Assembly (NCBI RefSeq): GCF_001598255.1
Contig: NZ_BCYP01000020.1
Location: 62,001-126,000 of the forward strand
DNA from: Mitsuaria chitosanitabida ATCC BAA-476 = NBRC 102408
GTDB lineage: Bacteria > Pseudomonadota > Gammaproteobacteria > Burkholderiales > Burkholderiaceae_C
Direction: 5' to 3'
DNA: 64,000 nt
The translations under genes were made by a program, and so were the position numbers. The notes beneath the pieces were generated by a model, which saw only the letters and a list, made by a program, of their open reading frames with translations, was not told the DNA's origin and ran no database searches. Positions 1 to 8,087 of the stretch are shown in pieces. Positions within the stretch are counted from its first letter, which is position 1, and every line of letters starts with the position of its first letter.

Positions 1-1
1 G

Positions 2-493
2 GTCGACTACGTGATGAAGCCGGTCGAGGACGCACGCCTGCAGCAGTGCCTGCAGCGGCTGCGCCAGCGCCAGGCGGCCGTCGCGGCCGAGCCGGACGCG
101 GCGCCGGCGCCGTCGATGCCCGCGGGCACCCTGGAGCTGCTGCGCCAGCTGCTGCCGCCGCAGCGCGGCGCGATGAAGCCCATCCAGGCGAGCCAGGGTC
201 GCGAGATCCAGCTGATCGCGCCGGAGGACGTGCTCTTCTTCCAGAGCGACAGCCGCTACACCCGCGTGGTCCATCGCGATGGCGAGGCCTGGATCCGTAC
301 CGCGCTCAAGGAGCTGCTGACCGATCTCGACCCGCAGGTCTTCTGGCAGGTGCACCGCTCGGTGCTGGTCAACAGCCGCTTCATCTCGAGCGCGACCCGC
401 GTGGACGAGAACACCATGCAGATCAGCCTGAAGGGCCACGCCGAGAAGCTGCCGGTGTCGCGGCAGTTCCAGGGCCTGTTCAAGGGGCAGTGA
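2..493 (+). CDS. LytTR-family response regulator, C-terminal part (5' end outside window)
   Basis: The reading frame is open from the window edge, so the start and most of the receiver domain are missing. The first residues read VDYVMKPV, the end of a CheY-like receiver including its conserved Lys-Pro. An Ala/Pro-rich linker follows, then a LytTR DNA-binding domain (from PIQASQGREIQLI to the C-terminus, with DVLFFQSDSRYTRV and VHRSVLVN as typical strands). AlgR/LytR-type regulators bind direct repeats upstream of target genes, usually with a membrane histidine kinase encoded next door; that partner would lie to the left, outside the window. The stop is at 491-493 and a REP-like cluster follows. 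Confidence 0.9.
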   Translation, partial: VDYVMKPVEDARLQQCLQRLRQRQAAVAAEPDAAPAPSMPAGTLELLRQLLPPQRGAMKPIQASQGREIQLIAPEDVLFFQSDSRYTRVVHRDGEAWIRTALKELLTDLDPQVFWQVHRSVLVNSRFISSATRVDENTMQISLKGHAEKLPVSRQFQGLFKGQ

Positions 494-514
494 GGCGGCG
501 CGCGCGGGGAGCCC

Positions 515-557
515 GAAGACCCTCTCCCCTGCCCTCTCCCGCAAGCGGGCGAGGGAG
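515..557 (+). repeat. REP-like palindromic element, copy A
   Basis: This 43-bp element runs from GAAGACCCTC to GCGAGGGAG and has a CCCTCTCCCGC-AA-GCGGG palindromic core. It is the reverse complement of copy C (734-776) with one mismatch by eye. Related copies lie at 660-702, 19904-19946 and 19966-20005, always in intergenic DNA. Such CTCTCCCGC/GCGGGAGAG elements are typical dispersed REP sequences of GC-rich Proteobacteria. Confidence 0.75.
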
Positions 558-571
558 CTGCCAGCGCTCAA

Positions 572-620
572 GCAGTAGCGATGCAGTAGCGATGCAGTAG
601 CGATGCAGTAGCGATGCAGT
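572..620. repeat. 11-bp tandem repeat, about 4.5 copies
   Basis: Four identical, uninterrupted copies of GCAGTAGCGAT (572-615) are followed by a partial GCAGT. The array lies between REP-like copies A and B in non-coding DNA. A unit of 11 bp is about one helical turn, but nothing else suggests a protein-binding role. Perfect identity suggests recent slippage expansion. Confidence 0.85.
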
Positions 621-659
621 GTCAGCTGCAGAACAAGTTGAAGCCCGCTCCTCCTCTTA

Positions 660-702
660 CTCCCTCTCCCGCTTGCGGGAGAGGGCTGGGGTGAGGGTCT
701 TC
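660..702 (-). repeat. REP-like palindromic element, copy B
   Basis: This 43-bp element runs from CTCCCTCTCC to GAGGGTCTTC, in the same orientation as copy C and inverted relative to copy A. Its core CTCTCCCGC-TT-GCGGGAGAG is a perfect hairpin. It differs from copy C at only two or three positions near the 3' arm. Confidence 0.75.
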
Positions 703-733
703 GGGGCTCTACCGCACCACTCGCCCCGTCCTA

Positions 734-776
734 CTCCCTCTCCCGCTTGCGGGAGAGGGCAGGGGAGAGGGTCTTC
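734..776 (-). repeat. REP-like palindromic element, copy C
   Basis: This 43-bp element ends five bases before the stop codon of the efflux outer-membrane gene. It is the inverted partner of copy A. As RNA it forms a strong hairpin and could act as a 3'-end stabiliser or terminator for the RND operon, although no U tract follows it. Confidence 0.75.
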
Positions 777-780
777 CGGC

Positions 781-2220
781 TCAACGCGCCGCGCTCTGCG
801 CCGGCGCTTCCGCGTCCCAGCCGCCGGCCAGCGCCTTGTACACGCCGATCAGCGAAGTCGCCGCCGCGGTCTGCGACTGCGCCAGCTGGTTGCGGGCCGC
901 GAGCAGCTCGCGCTCCGCGTCCAGTACCGCCAGGAAGTCGCTGATGCCGACCTTGAAGCGCTCGCGCGCGATCTGCGCGGCCTTCTCCGCCGACACGGCC
1001 GCGTCGAACAGCGCCTGCGCCTGCTGCTGGCTGCGGTTGTAGGTCACCAGCGCGCCCTCGGTCTCCTCCAGCGCGCCCAGCACCGTCCGCTCGTAGCTGG
1101 CGAAGGCCGCCTCGTTCCGCGCGTCCGCCGCCGCGATCTGCGCGCGGATGCGGCCGAAGTCCAGCAGGTTCCAGACCAGCTGAGCGCCCAGGTTGTAGGC
1201 GTACGCGGGCCCGTCGCCCAGATCGCCGATGCGCGTCGCGTTCTGGCCGATCGTGCCGCCCAGCGTGATCCGCGGGAACATCGACGACTTCGCCACGCCC
1301 ACGCGCGCCGCCGCCGCGGCGACCTGCGCCTCGGCCGCGCGCACGTCGGGACGACGGCGCAGCAGATCCTCCGGCGTGCCGATGCGATCCAGCGCGACGG
1401 ACTTCAAGCCCGGCAGCGGCTTCACATCCGACAGCTCCACATCCAGCGCCGTCGGCGGCTGACCCGTCAGCACGGCCAGGCGATAGCGCGTGCGCGCCAG
1501 CGTCATCTCCAGCGCGGGAATCGTGGCCGCCGTGCTCTGCACCAGCGCGCGGGCGCGCTCGGTGTCGAAGCCCGTGCCCCGGCCCGCTTCCTGGCGACCG
1601 GCCACCAGCTTCAGCGCGCCTTCCTGCGTCTCCAGCGACTGCTTGGCCACGCGCAGCTGCTCCTGCAGCCCGCGCAGCTCGAAGTAGTTGCGCGCCACTT
1701 CGGCGGCCACGCTGACCTGCGCCGAACGCAGGCCCGCCTCGCCGGCCAGCAGGTCGGCGGCGGCGGCGCGCTTCTCGTCGGACAGGCGACCGAAGAGATC
1801 GGCCTCCCACTGCACGTCGAAGCCCACCGAGAACGCGTTGCTGGTCTGCGGGCGGCCCAGGTAATCGGGCGCCCGCACGCGGGCCGCGCCGGCCGTCGCG
1901 TTGACACTGGGGAACAGCTGCGCATCGGCGAAGCGCGACAGCGCCCGTGCCTCGCGCAGGTTCGCCGAGGCGATGCGCAGATCGGTGTTGGCCTGCAGCG
2001 AGCGGTCGACCAGCGCGTTCAGCTCGGCGTCATTGAAGCCTTGCCAGAAGCGGCCCACGGGCGCCTGCGCCAGCCCCGCCGCGTCGCCTTGCGGCGCGTT
2101 GGCGAAGCCGGATGCCAACGGCACCTCGGACTTCCTGGGCGCCGGGGCCGTCGAGCAGCCCGACAGGGCCACCGTCGCGGCCGCTGCGGCGGCCATCAGA
2201 GTCACTCGGTAGAACATCAT
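781..2220 (-). CDS. RND efflux outer-membrane channel lipoprotein (NodT/OprM family)
   Basis: This is the TolC-like outer-membrane factor of the tripartite pump encoded with the next two genes. The 479-residue protein begins with a lipoprotein signal whose lipobox is ALSGC (acylated Cys near residue 21). It carries two OEP repeats with long periplasmic helices (LREARALSRFADAQLFPSVNA; RRPDVRAAEAQVAAAAARVGVAKSSMFP), in which RRPDV is a NodT-family hallmark. The ATG overlaps the TGA of the pump gene (ATGA), indicating translational coupling. A second in-frame Met follows directly, so the start could be one codon later. REP-like repeats lie just past the stop. Confidence 0.95.
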   Translation of the reverse strand: MMFYRVTLMAAAAAATVALSGCSTAPAPRKSEVPLASGFANAPQGDAAGLAQAPVGRFWQGFNDAELNALVDRSLQANTDLRIASANLREARALSRFADAQLFPSVNATAGAARVRAPDYLGRPQTSNAFSVGFDVQWEADLFGRLSDEKRAAAADLLAGEAGLRSAQVSVAAEVARNYFELRGLQEQLRVAKQSLETQEGALKLVAGRQEAGRGTGFDTERARALVQSTAATIPALEMTLARTRYRLAVLTGQPPTALDVELSDVKPLPGLKSVALDRIGTPEDLLRRRPDVRAAEAQVAAAAARVGVAKSSMFPRITLGGTIGQNATRIGDLGDGPAYAYNLGAQLVWNLLDFGRIRAQIAAADARNEAAFASYERTVLGALEETEGALVTYNRSQQQAQALFDAAVSAEKAAQIARERFKVGISDFLAVLDAERELLAARNQLAQSQTAAATSLIGVYKALAGGWDAEAPAQSAAR

Positions 2221-5200
2221 GCGCCCCCCTTCGGCGAAGGCGTGCCGCCCTTGGGCGGATCGGCGTCGTCGACGCCCGGATGGAAGGGATGAGCGGCGGC
2301 ATCGATCTGATGACGCAGCTCGGCCGCGTGGGCGCGTTGCTTCTCCGTGCCCTTGCGCAGCAGCGAATAGAACACCGGCGTCAGGAAGATGCCGAACAGC
2401 GTCACGCCGACCATGCCCGAGAACACCGCGATGCCCATCGCGCGACGCATCTCGCTGCCCGCGCCGGAACCCAGGATCAGCGGAATGACGCCCGCGCAGA
2501 ACGCGATCGAGGTCATCAGGATGGGACGCAGACGCATGCGGCAGGCGTGGATGACCGCGTCCAGCATGGACTCGCCGCGCTCCTCGAGCTCCTTGGCGAA
2601 TTCCACGATCAGGATCGCGTTCTTGCACGCCAGACCGACCAGCACCACCAGCGCCACCTGCGTGAAGATGTTCAAGTCCCCGGCCTGAGCGAACGGTGGG
2701 AAGTGCGACAGCCAGACCCCGAACAGCGCGGACAGGATGCACATCGGCACGATCAGGATGATGGCCAGCGGCAGCGTCCAGCTTTCATACTGCGCGGCCA
2801 GCACCAGCACCACCAGCAGCACCGAGATCGCCAGCACCGCGCCCAGCGTCGGGATCGAGAAGCCGCCCACCTTGATGTCCCGCGTCAGGCGGTCCTGGTA
2901 GGTCAGCTCGGTCCACTCGTAGGTCATGCCGCGCGGCAGGCTCTTCAGGCGCTGCTCCATCTCGGCCTCGGCCTGGCCGCTGGAGAAGCCCGGCTTGGCC
3001 GCACCGTTGATGTCGGCGCTGGGGAAGCCGTTGTAGCGCGTCACCCGCGTCGGACCGAAGGTCGGATCCACCTTCATCAGCGCGCCCAGCGGGACCATCT
3101 CGTTGCGCTCGTTGCGCGTCTTGAGGTCGGTGATGGCGCCGGCGTTGGCGCGGTAGGGCGCGTCCGCCTGCACGATCACCTGGTAGGTCTTGCCGAAGCG
3201 GCTGAAGTCGTTGACGTACAGCGAGCCCAGGTTGATCTGCAGCGTGTCGTAGATGTCCTGCAGCTTCACGCCCATCTGCTTGGCCTTGGTCCGGTCGACG
3301 TCGGCGAAGAGCTGCGGGACGTTGATGTCGTAGGTCGAGTAGGGCGTGCCGATGCCGCTCTTGGGATCGCCGTAGATCGGACCCAGCGTGCCCCAGACGG
3401 CGCCGAACAGCGCCTGCTCGCCCAGACCGGAGCGGTCCTGCACCTGCACCTTGAAGCCGCCGGCGTTGCCCAGGCCGTCCACGGCGGGAGGCGGCACGAC
3501 GAACATGCGCGCGCCCTGGATCTGTTGGATCGCGCCGTTGACCTTGCCCAGGATCGCGTCCTTGGACAGGTCGGCGGTGGTCCGCTTCTCGAAGTCGTCC
3601 AGGCCGAAGAACACGATGCCTTCGTTGGGCGCGGCCGAGAAGCCCGCGATCGACAGGCCCGGGAAGGCGATCGAGTCACGGATGCCGGGCACCTTCAGGG
3701 CGATGTCGCTCATGCGGCGGATCACCTCGTCGGTGCGGTCCAGCGTGGCGCCGGCCGGCAGCTGCGCGATGCCGATCAGGTACTGCTTGTCCGGCGCCGG
3801 CACGAAGCCCGACGGGATGCGGGTGAACAGCAGGGCGGTCAGGCCCAGCAGCACCGCGTACACGATCAGCGCGCCCGACTTGCGCTTGAGGATGCCGGTC
3901 ACGCCGCGGCTGTAGCCCTCGCTGCGGCGCTGGAAGAAGCAGTTGAACCAGTGGAAGAACCGGCCGAACAGCTTGTCCATGACCTTCATGATCGGGTCCT
4001 TGGGCGCGTCGTGCGGACGCAGCAGCAAGGCCGCCATGGCGGGTGACAGGGTCAGCGAGTTGAAGGCGGAGATCACCGTCGAGATCGCGATCGTGACCGC
4101 GAACTGGCGATAGAACTGGCCCGACAGGCCGGGGACGAAAGTCAGCGGGATGAACACCGCGCACAGCACCAGGGCGATCGCGACGATGGGTCCGGAGACC
4201 TCGCGCATCGCCTTGACCGTCGCGTCGTGCGGCGTGAGGCCGTCCTCCAGGTTCCGCTCCACGTTCTCGACGACCACGATCGCGTCGTCGACCACGATGC
4301 CGATGGCCAGCACCAGGCCGAACAGCGTCAGCGTGTTGATCGAGTAGCCCAGCAGCAGCAGCACCGCGAAGGTACCGACGATGGACACGGGCACCGCGAG
4401 CAGCGGAATGATGGACGCGCGCCAGGTCTGCAGGAAGATGATCACCACCAGCACGACCAGCAGCACGGCCTCGATCAGCGTGTGGATGACCTTCTCGATC
4501 GAGGTCGCGACGAAGCGCGTCGGGTCGTAGACGATCGAGTAGCTGACGCCTTCCGGGAAGTTGGGCTTGAGGCGCTCCATCACGGCGCGCACGTCCTCGG
4601 AGATCTTCAGCGCGTTGGACTGCGGCGCCTGGAAGATGCCGATGCCCACGGCTTCCTTGTTGTTCAGCAGCGAGCGCAGCGCGTAGGTGCCGGGACCCAT
4701 CTCGACGCGGCCCACGTCGCGCACCTTGACCAGGCCGCCGGTGGCGGTGTCGGTGCGGATGATGATGTCGCCGAACTGCTCCTCGGTGACCAGGCGGCCC
4801 TGCGTGTTGATCTGCAGCTGGAACTCGGTGCCCTTGGGCGCCGGCGGCGCGCCGACCACGCCGGCCGCGACCTGCGTGTTCTGCTCACGGATCGCGTTGA
4901 CCACGTCGTTGGCGGTCAGGCCGCGCGCGGCGAGCTTGGCCGGATCGACCCAGACGCGCATCGCGTATTCACCCGAGCCGAACACCTGCACCGAGCCCAT
5001 GCCCTGCACGCGCAGCAGCTCGTCGCGCACCTGCAGCTGCGCGTAGTTGCGCAGATAGAGGGCGTCGCGGGTGTTGTCCGGGCTGACCATGTGCACGACC
5101 ATGGTCAGGTTGGGGCTGGACTTCTCGGTCGTCACGCCGATCTGGCGGACGATTTCCGGCAGACGCGGCAGCGCGCGGTTGATGCGGTTCTGGACCGCCG

Positions 5201-5519
5201 TTTCCGCGGCTTCCGGATTGGTGCCGATCTTGAAGGTGACGGTCAGCGTCATGCCGCCGTCGGCCGTGCCCTGGCTGTCGAAGTACAGGACGTTCTCGAG
5301 GCCGTTGATCTGCTCCTCGAGCGGCGTGGCGACGGTCTCGGAGATGACGCGCGGGTTGGCGCCGGGGAACTGGGCGCGCACGACGACCTGCGGCGGCGCG
5401 ACCTCCGGGTACTCGGAGATGGGCAGCTTGAAGATCGCAAGCAGACCCACCAGGAAGATGAAGATCGAGAGGACCGACGCGAAGCGCGGCCGCTCGATGA
5501 AGAAGCGGGAGATATCCAT
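2217..5519 (-). CDS. RND multidrug efflux permease, HAE1 family (AcrB/MexB-like)
   Basis: This inner-membrane proton-driven pump would export hydrophobic or amphiphilic drugs through the adaptor and channel encoded beside it. The 1100-residue length is slightly longer than AcrB because of a hydrophilic, Pro/Lys-rich tail. It begins with the family start MDISRFFIERPRFA. Proton-relay residues are intact: two Asp in GIVVDDAIVVVENVER (about 408-409) and a Lys in ACKNAILIVEFAKE (about 967). Two large periplasmic porter domains lie between TM1-2 and TM7-8. The start is 18 bases downstream of the adaptor stop, and the stop overlaps the outer-membrane gene. The substrate cannot be told from sequence. 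Confidence 0.96.
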   Translation of the reverse strand: MDISRFFIERPRFASVLSIFIFLVGLLAIFKLPISEYPEVAPPQVVVRAQFPGANPRVISETVATPLEEQINGLENVLYFDSQGTADGGMTLTVTFKIGTNPEAAETAVQNRINRALPRLPEIVRQIGVTTEKSSPNLTMVVHMVSPDNTRDALYLRNYAQLQVRDELLRVQGMGSVQVFGSGEYAMRVWVDPAKLAARGLTANDVVNAIREQNTQVAAGVVGAPPAPKGTEFQLQINTQGRLVTEEQFGDIIIRTDTATGGLVKVRDVGRVEMGPGTYALRSLLNNKEAVGIGIFQAPQSNALKISEDVRAVMERLKPNFPEGVSYSIVYDPTRFVATSIEKVIHTLIEAVLLVVLVVIIFLQTWRASIIPLLAVPVSIVGTFAVLLLLGYSINTLTLFGLVLAIGIVVDDAIVVVENVERNLEDGLTPHDATVKAMREVSGPIVAIALVLCAVFIPLTFVPGLSGQFYRQFAVTIAISTVISAFNSLTLSPAMAALLLRPHDAPKDPIMKVMDKLFGRFFHWFNCFFQRRSEGYSRGVTGILKRKSGALIVYAVLLGLTALLFTRIPSGFVPAPDKQYLIGIAQLPAGATLDRTDEVIRRMSDIALKVPGIRDSIAFPGLSIAGFSAAPNEGIVFFGLDDFEKRTTADLSKDAILGKVNGAIQQIQGARMFVVPPPAVDGLGNAGGFKVQVQDRSGLGEQALFGAVWGTLGPIYGDPKSGIGTPYSTYDINVPQLFADVDRTKAKQMGVKLQDIYDTLQINLGSLYVNDFSRFGKTYQVIVQADAPYRANAGAITDLKTRNERNEMVPLGALMKVDPTFGPTRVTRYNGFPSADINGAAKPGFSSGQAEAEMEQRLKSLPRGMTYEWTELTYQDRLTRDIKVGGFSIPTLGAVLAISVLLVVLVLAAQYESWTLPLAIILIVPMCILSALFGVWLSHFPPFAQAGDLNIFTQVALVVLVGLACKNAILIVEFAKELEERGESMLDAVIHACRMRLRPILMTSIAFCAGVIPLILGSGAGSEMRRAMGIAVFSGMVGVTLFGIFLTPVFYSLLRKGTEKQRAHAAELRHQIDAAAHPFHPGVDDADPPKGGTPSPKGGA

Positions 5520-5537
5520 GGGCGACCTCGCGCGGGA

Positions 5538-6719
5538 TTACTTCGAGGCCGCGGGGGCGGCCGGCGGCGGGGCGATCGCCTGACCCTTGTCGTCGAGCTT
5601 GACCTGCTGCGGCGTCACGGGGGCGCCGGGTTGGGCGTGCTGGAGGCCGTCGATGATGACGAGCTCGCCGGGCTTGATGCCCTGCACGGCGCGGAAGCCG
5701 TCGAACTGGGCGCCGGGCACCACCGGGCGGGGCATCACGACGTTGTTGGGCCCGACGACCATGACGACCTTGCGGGTCTGGTCGGTGCCGATGGCGCGCT
5801 CGGGGATCAGCGTCGCGGTGTAGGCGCCGGTGCCTTCCAGCTTGACGCGGGCGAACAGGCCGGGCGTGAAGGCGCCGTCCTTGTTGTCGAAGACGGCGCG
5901 GCCGCGGATGGTCGCGGTGGCCGGGTTCAGGCGGTTGTCGACGAAGTCCATGCGGCCTTCGTGCGGGTAGCCCTGCTCGTTGGCCAGGCCGAGGAAGACC
6001 TTCATGGCCTGCTCGCGCTTGGCGCCACCGGCGCGGGCGGCCTGGACGTACTTGAGGTAGGTGGCCTCGCTGGCGTCGAAGTAGGCGTAGACCTTGTCGC
6101 TGGAGACGACCGTGGTCAGGACCGGGTCGCCGACGGTGACGAGGTTGCCGGGCGTCACGTTGGCGCGGGAGCTGCGGCCGGAGACCGGGGCGCGGACCTC
6201 GGTGAACTCCAGGTTCAGCTTGGCTTGAACGCGGGCGGCCTCGGCGGCCTTGACGTTGGCGTCGCCGTTGCGGACGGCGGCCTTGAGCTGATCGATTTCC
6301 TGCTGGCTGACGCCCTGGATCGCGACGAGCTTCTCGGCGCGACCGAGGTCGGCCTTGCTGAGCTCCCAGGCGGTCTTGGCGGCGGCGAGCTGGGCGTCGG
6401 CGCGGGCGACTTCGGCGGCGAAGGGGCGCGGGTCGATGGTGAAGAGCGGATCGCCCTTCTTCACGAGCTGGCCTTCGCGGAAGTGGACCTTGTCGAGGGT
6501 GCCGGCGACGCGGGCGCGGACTTCCACGGTATCGGGCGCCTCGAGGCGCCCGGTGAATTCATCGAACTCCTGCACTTCGCGCGCGACGGCGGAAGCGACG
6601 GTCACCGGCGGGGGGCCGCCGTGGTGTTGTTGTTGATCCTGCTGTTGTCCGCAAGCCGCCAGCATCAGCACCAAAAAGGCGCTCGCGACGGGTTTGCGCT
6701 CGAAGAACGTTCCGGCCAT
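5538..6719 (-). CDS. RND efflux periplasmic adaptor lipoprotein (AcrA/MexA family)
   Basis: This membrane-fusion protein connects the pump with the outer-membrane channel. The 393-residue protein has a lipoprotein signal (LMLAAC, Cys about residue 23) and a Gln/His-rich linker. A biotinyl-lipoyl-like half motif (VRARVAGTLDKVHFREGQLVKKGDPLF) is followed by an alpha-hairpin and the second lipoyl half (FTEVRAPVSGRSSRANVTPGNLV). It is the first gene of the adaptor-pump-channel operon. A perfect inverted repeat about 55 bases upstream is a candidate repressor site, although no regulator gene is adjacent. Confidence 0.95.
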   Translation of the reverse strand: MAGTFFERKPVASAFLVLMLAACGQQQDQQQHHGGPPPVTVASAVAREVQEFDEFTGRLEAPDTVEVRARVAGTLDKVHFREGQLVKKGDPLFTIDPRPFAAEVARADAQLAAAKTAWELSKADLGRAEKLVAIQGVSQQEIDQLKAAVRNGDANVKAAEAARVQAKLNLEFTEVRAPVSGRSSRANVTPGNLVTVGDPVLTTVVSSDKVYAYFDASEATYLKYVQAARAGGAKREQAMKVFLGLANEQGYPHEGRMDFVDNRLNPATATIRGRAVFDNKDGAFTPGLFARVKLEGTGAYTATLIPERAIGTDQTRKVVMVVGPNNVVMPRPVVPGAQFDGFRAVQGIKPGELVIIDGLQHAQPGAPVTPQQVKLDDKGQAIAPPPAAPAASK

Positions 6720-6774
6720 GCATCACTCCCAATACCCCCGCGGTGTCATTTGTTGCACCGCAGCGTGCGGCGGA

Positions 6775-6789
6775 ATGTACGCGGTACAT
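6775..6789. promoter_or_regulatory. Candidate operator of the RND operon (inverted repeat)
   Basis: ATGTAC-GCG-GTACAT is a perfect 6-3-6 inverted repeat 56-70 bases upstream of the adaptor start. Position and symmetry suit a TetR/AcrR-type repressor, which commonly controls RND pumps. No convincing -35/-10 pair could be assigned around it. Confidence 0.4.
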
Positions 6790-7236
6790 CTTGCCCTGCC
6801 CAGTGCCAGGGGCAATACCTGTCCCTTCGGCAAAGGGCTTGATTGACGAGTACCTGCGAGGTGTGGGCAAGTGTCCCGAGGCGCCCGTCGAAAAACGTCA
6901 GGAGACCGTGTTCCTCCTCTGAAACCTAGGGGGAGGGAGGGTGCGGATGGCGGGGCGGAATGTGCGCGGCGGGTGCGGGAAGTCAGGGACGACCCGGCCC
7001 GTCCGGCGCCCGCGCGGGGCGTACGAAGGTATGCCTCCGGGAGGATGAAGAGATGGGCTTCGGAGGAGGGTGCCGATGCCCAGCGCGATTCGGCGCTTCG
7101 CCGGTGGACGAGTGGATCGCGGATTCGATCCATTCCCGCGGACAGGAGACACGCGGAGGAAAGGCGAACGCGCACCCATTCGAGTGCGGGCGCGCATCCC
7201 GCCAGGTGAGGCGCCGTGGTCGCCCGCGGCTGTCGA
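6790..7236. other. Gene-poor intergenic region
   Basis: About 450 bases separate the efflux operon promoter from the toxin gene. Open frames here are rich in Arg/Pro/Gly, match no family I recognise and lack ribosome-binding sites. No clear terminator for the toxin gene was seen. I see no RNA gene or mobile-element end. Confidence 0.5.
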
Positions 7237-7653
7237 TCAAAGGAAGGCCGGCATCCGTTTCGCCTCCATCAACGCCGACTGCAAGCGACGCTTGATGGTG
7301 TCGTCCTTGAGATCGAGCCTTCCTCTCCGAGGACTCTCCGGTGATCGACCCGGTGCCGGCGCGAACCACTCGGCGTCGTACGGCAGGACGCGTCGATTGA
7401 TGAGGTCGAACTTCGTCAGCTTCACCAAGCCGTTCTTGCTGCTCGGCTCCACGGCGAACTCACCGGGAAAGAGCATCGACGTGCGTCTCGACGTCGCGTA
7501 GGCAACGACGACGACATAGCCGGCCGGATCATCGGCGGCCTCTTCCACTTGAAGCACAAGCGCCGGCCGCTCCTTTGCACCCGGGACTCCAACCTCCTCC
7601 GGGAATCTGCACTGGACGATGTCGCCAGACTGGGGACGCTGCGTCCAGTACAT
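7237..7653 (-). CDS. Type II toxin, PemK/MazF-like endoribonuclease
   Basis: The 138-residue protein has the PemK/MazF-like layout: an N-terminal GDIVQCRFP strand, RPALVLQV, AYATS after a loop, and a later strand TKFDLINRR. This SH3-like barrel family usually cleaves mRNA at short motifs when its antitoxin is degraded. It lacks the shortest MazF form and carries a charged C-terminal helix (DDTIKRRLQSALMEAKR). The start is 6 bases after the stop of the antitoxin-like gene, so the two form one operon. Family assignment rests on motif pattern; toxicity is inferred. Confidence 0.75.
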   Translation of the reverse strand: MYWTQRPQSGDIVQCRFPEEVGVPGAKERPALVLQVEEAADDPAGYVVVVAYATSRRTSMLFPGEFAVEPSSKNGLVKLTKFDLINRRVLPYDAEWFAPAPGRSPESPRRGRLDLKDDTIKRRLQSALMEAKRMPAFL

Positions 7654-7659
7654 GCGACC

Positions 7660-7929
7660 TCACAGCAGGGAATCCAGCACCTTGCCGCGGCGGCGCGGCT
7701 CGGCTTTCGCGATCACCTCGTGATGCTTCTTCGTGAGCGGCATGAACTTCTCCATTTCCTCTTCGTTGAAGACTTCGTCTCGGAGCCGGGCAAGGGCGAA
7801 GAGCACGGTCTGGGTCTCGTTGAAGCCGAGCTTCTTGGCCATCGCCTTCAAGACGTCCCGCGACACCGTGGTGAGCGTGTCTTCCTTGAAGTTCAATTTC
7901 AGGGCTTGTTGGCTTGAGGCGATCGGCAT
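7660..7929 (-). CDS. Putative antitoxin, ribbon-helix-helix-like
   Basis: This 89-residue, highly charged protein is encoded immediately upstream of the PemK/MazF-like toxin, the classical antitoxin position. An N-terminal strand (ALKLNFKEDTL) followed by two helices (VLKAMAKKLGFNETQTVLFALARL) resembles a ribbon-helix-helix DNA-binding fold. The C-terminal part (KHHEVIAKAEPRRRGKVLDSLL) would wrap the toxin. A GGAG sits 8 bases before the ATG. The promoter overlaps a perfect inverted repeat, consistent with autoregulation. I do not recognise a named antitoxin family. Confidence 0.65.
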   Translation of the reverse strand: MPIASSQQALKLNFKEDTLTTVSRDVLKAMAKKLGFNETQTVLFALARLRDEVFNEEEMEKFMPLTKKHHEVIAKAEPRRRGKVLDSLL

Positions 7930-7959
7930 GAAGCGCTCCGGAAGTTATGGGGTACGGAA

Positions 7960-7995
7960 TGCATAAACAATAACCAAAGTTTATGCATCGATCAA
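7960..7995 (-). promoter_or_regulatory. Promoter and operator of the toxin-antitoxin operon
   Basis: Reading the minus strand, TTGATC (7990-7995) and TATTGT (7967-7972) are separated by 17 bases. A perfect 9-bp inverted repeat, TGCATAAAC/GTTTATGCA (7960-7968 and 7979-7987, 10-base spacer), lies across the spacer and the -10 hexamer. Binding there would block RNA polymerase. The AT-rich composition stands out against the surroundings. Confidence 0.7.
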
Positions 7996-8019
7996 ACCAG
8001 TCGCTGGCGCATGGGCAAC

Positions 8020-8044
8020 AAAAAACCCGGGCACAGCCCGGGTT
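8020..8044 (-). terminator. Intrinsic terminator of the POT transporter gene
   Basis: CCCGGGC-ACA-GCCCGGG (8026-8042) forms a perfect 7-bp stem, extended by AA/TT pairs. On the minus strand it is followed by TTTTTTG. It lies 44 bases beyond the transporter stop codon. Confidence 0.85.
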
Positions 8045-8087
8045 CTTCTTTAGCGCCCCGAAAGGGCGCCGTGGGGTCGGTGGACGC

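Noticed and set aside
2112-6842. Very long open frames on the plus strand opposite the RND operon
   Set aside because: They mirror the real genes, are Arg/Ala/Gly/His-rich with no domain or start signal, and are typical antisense frames in GC-rich DNA.
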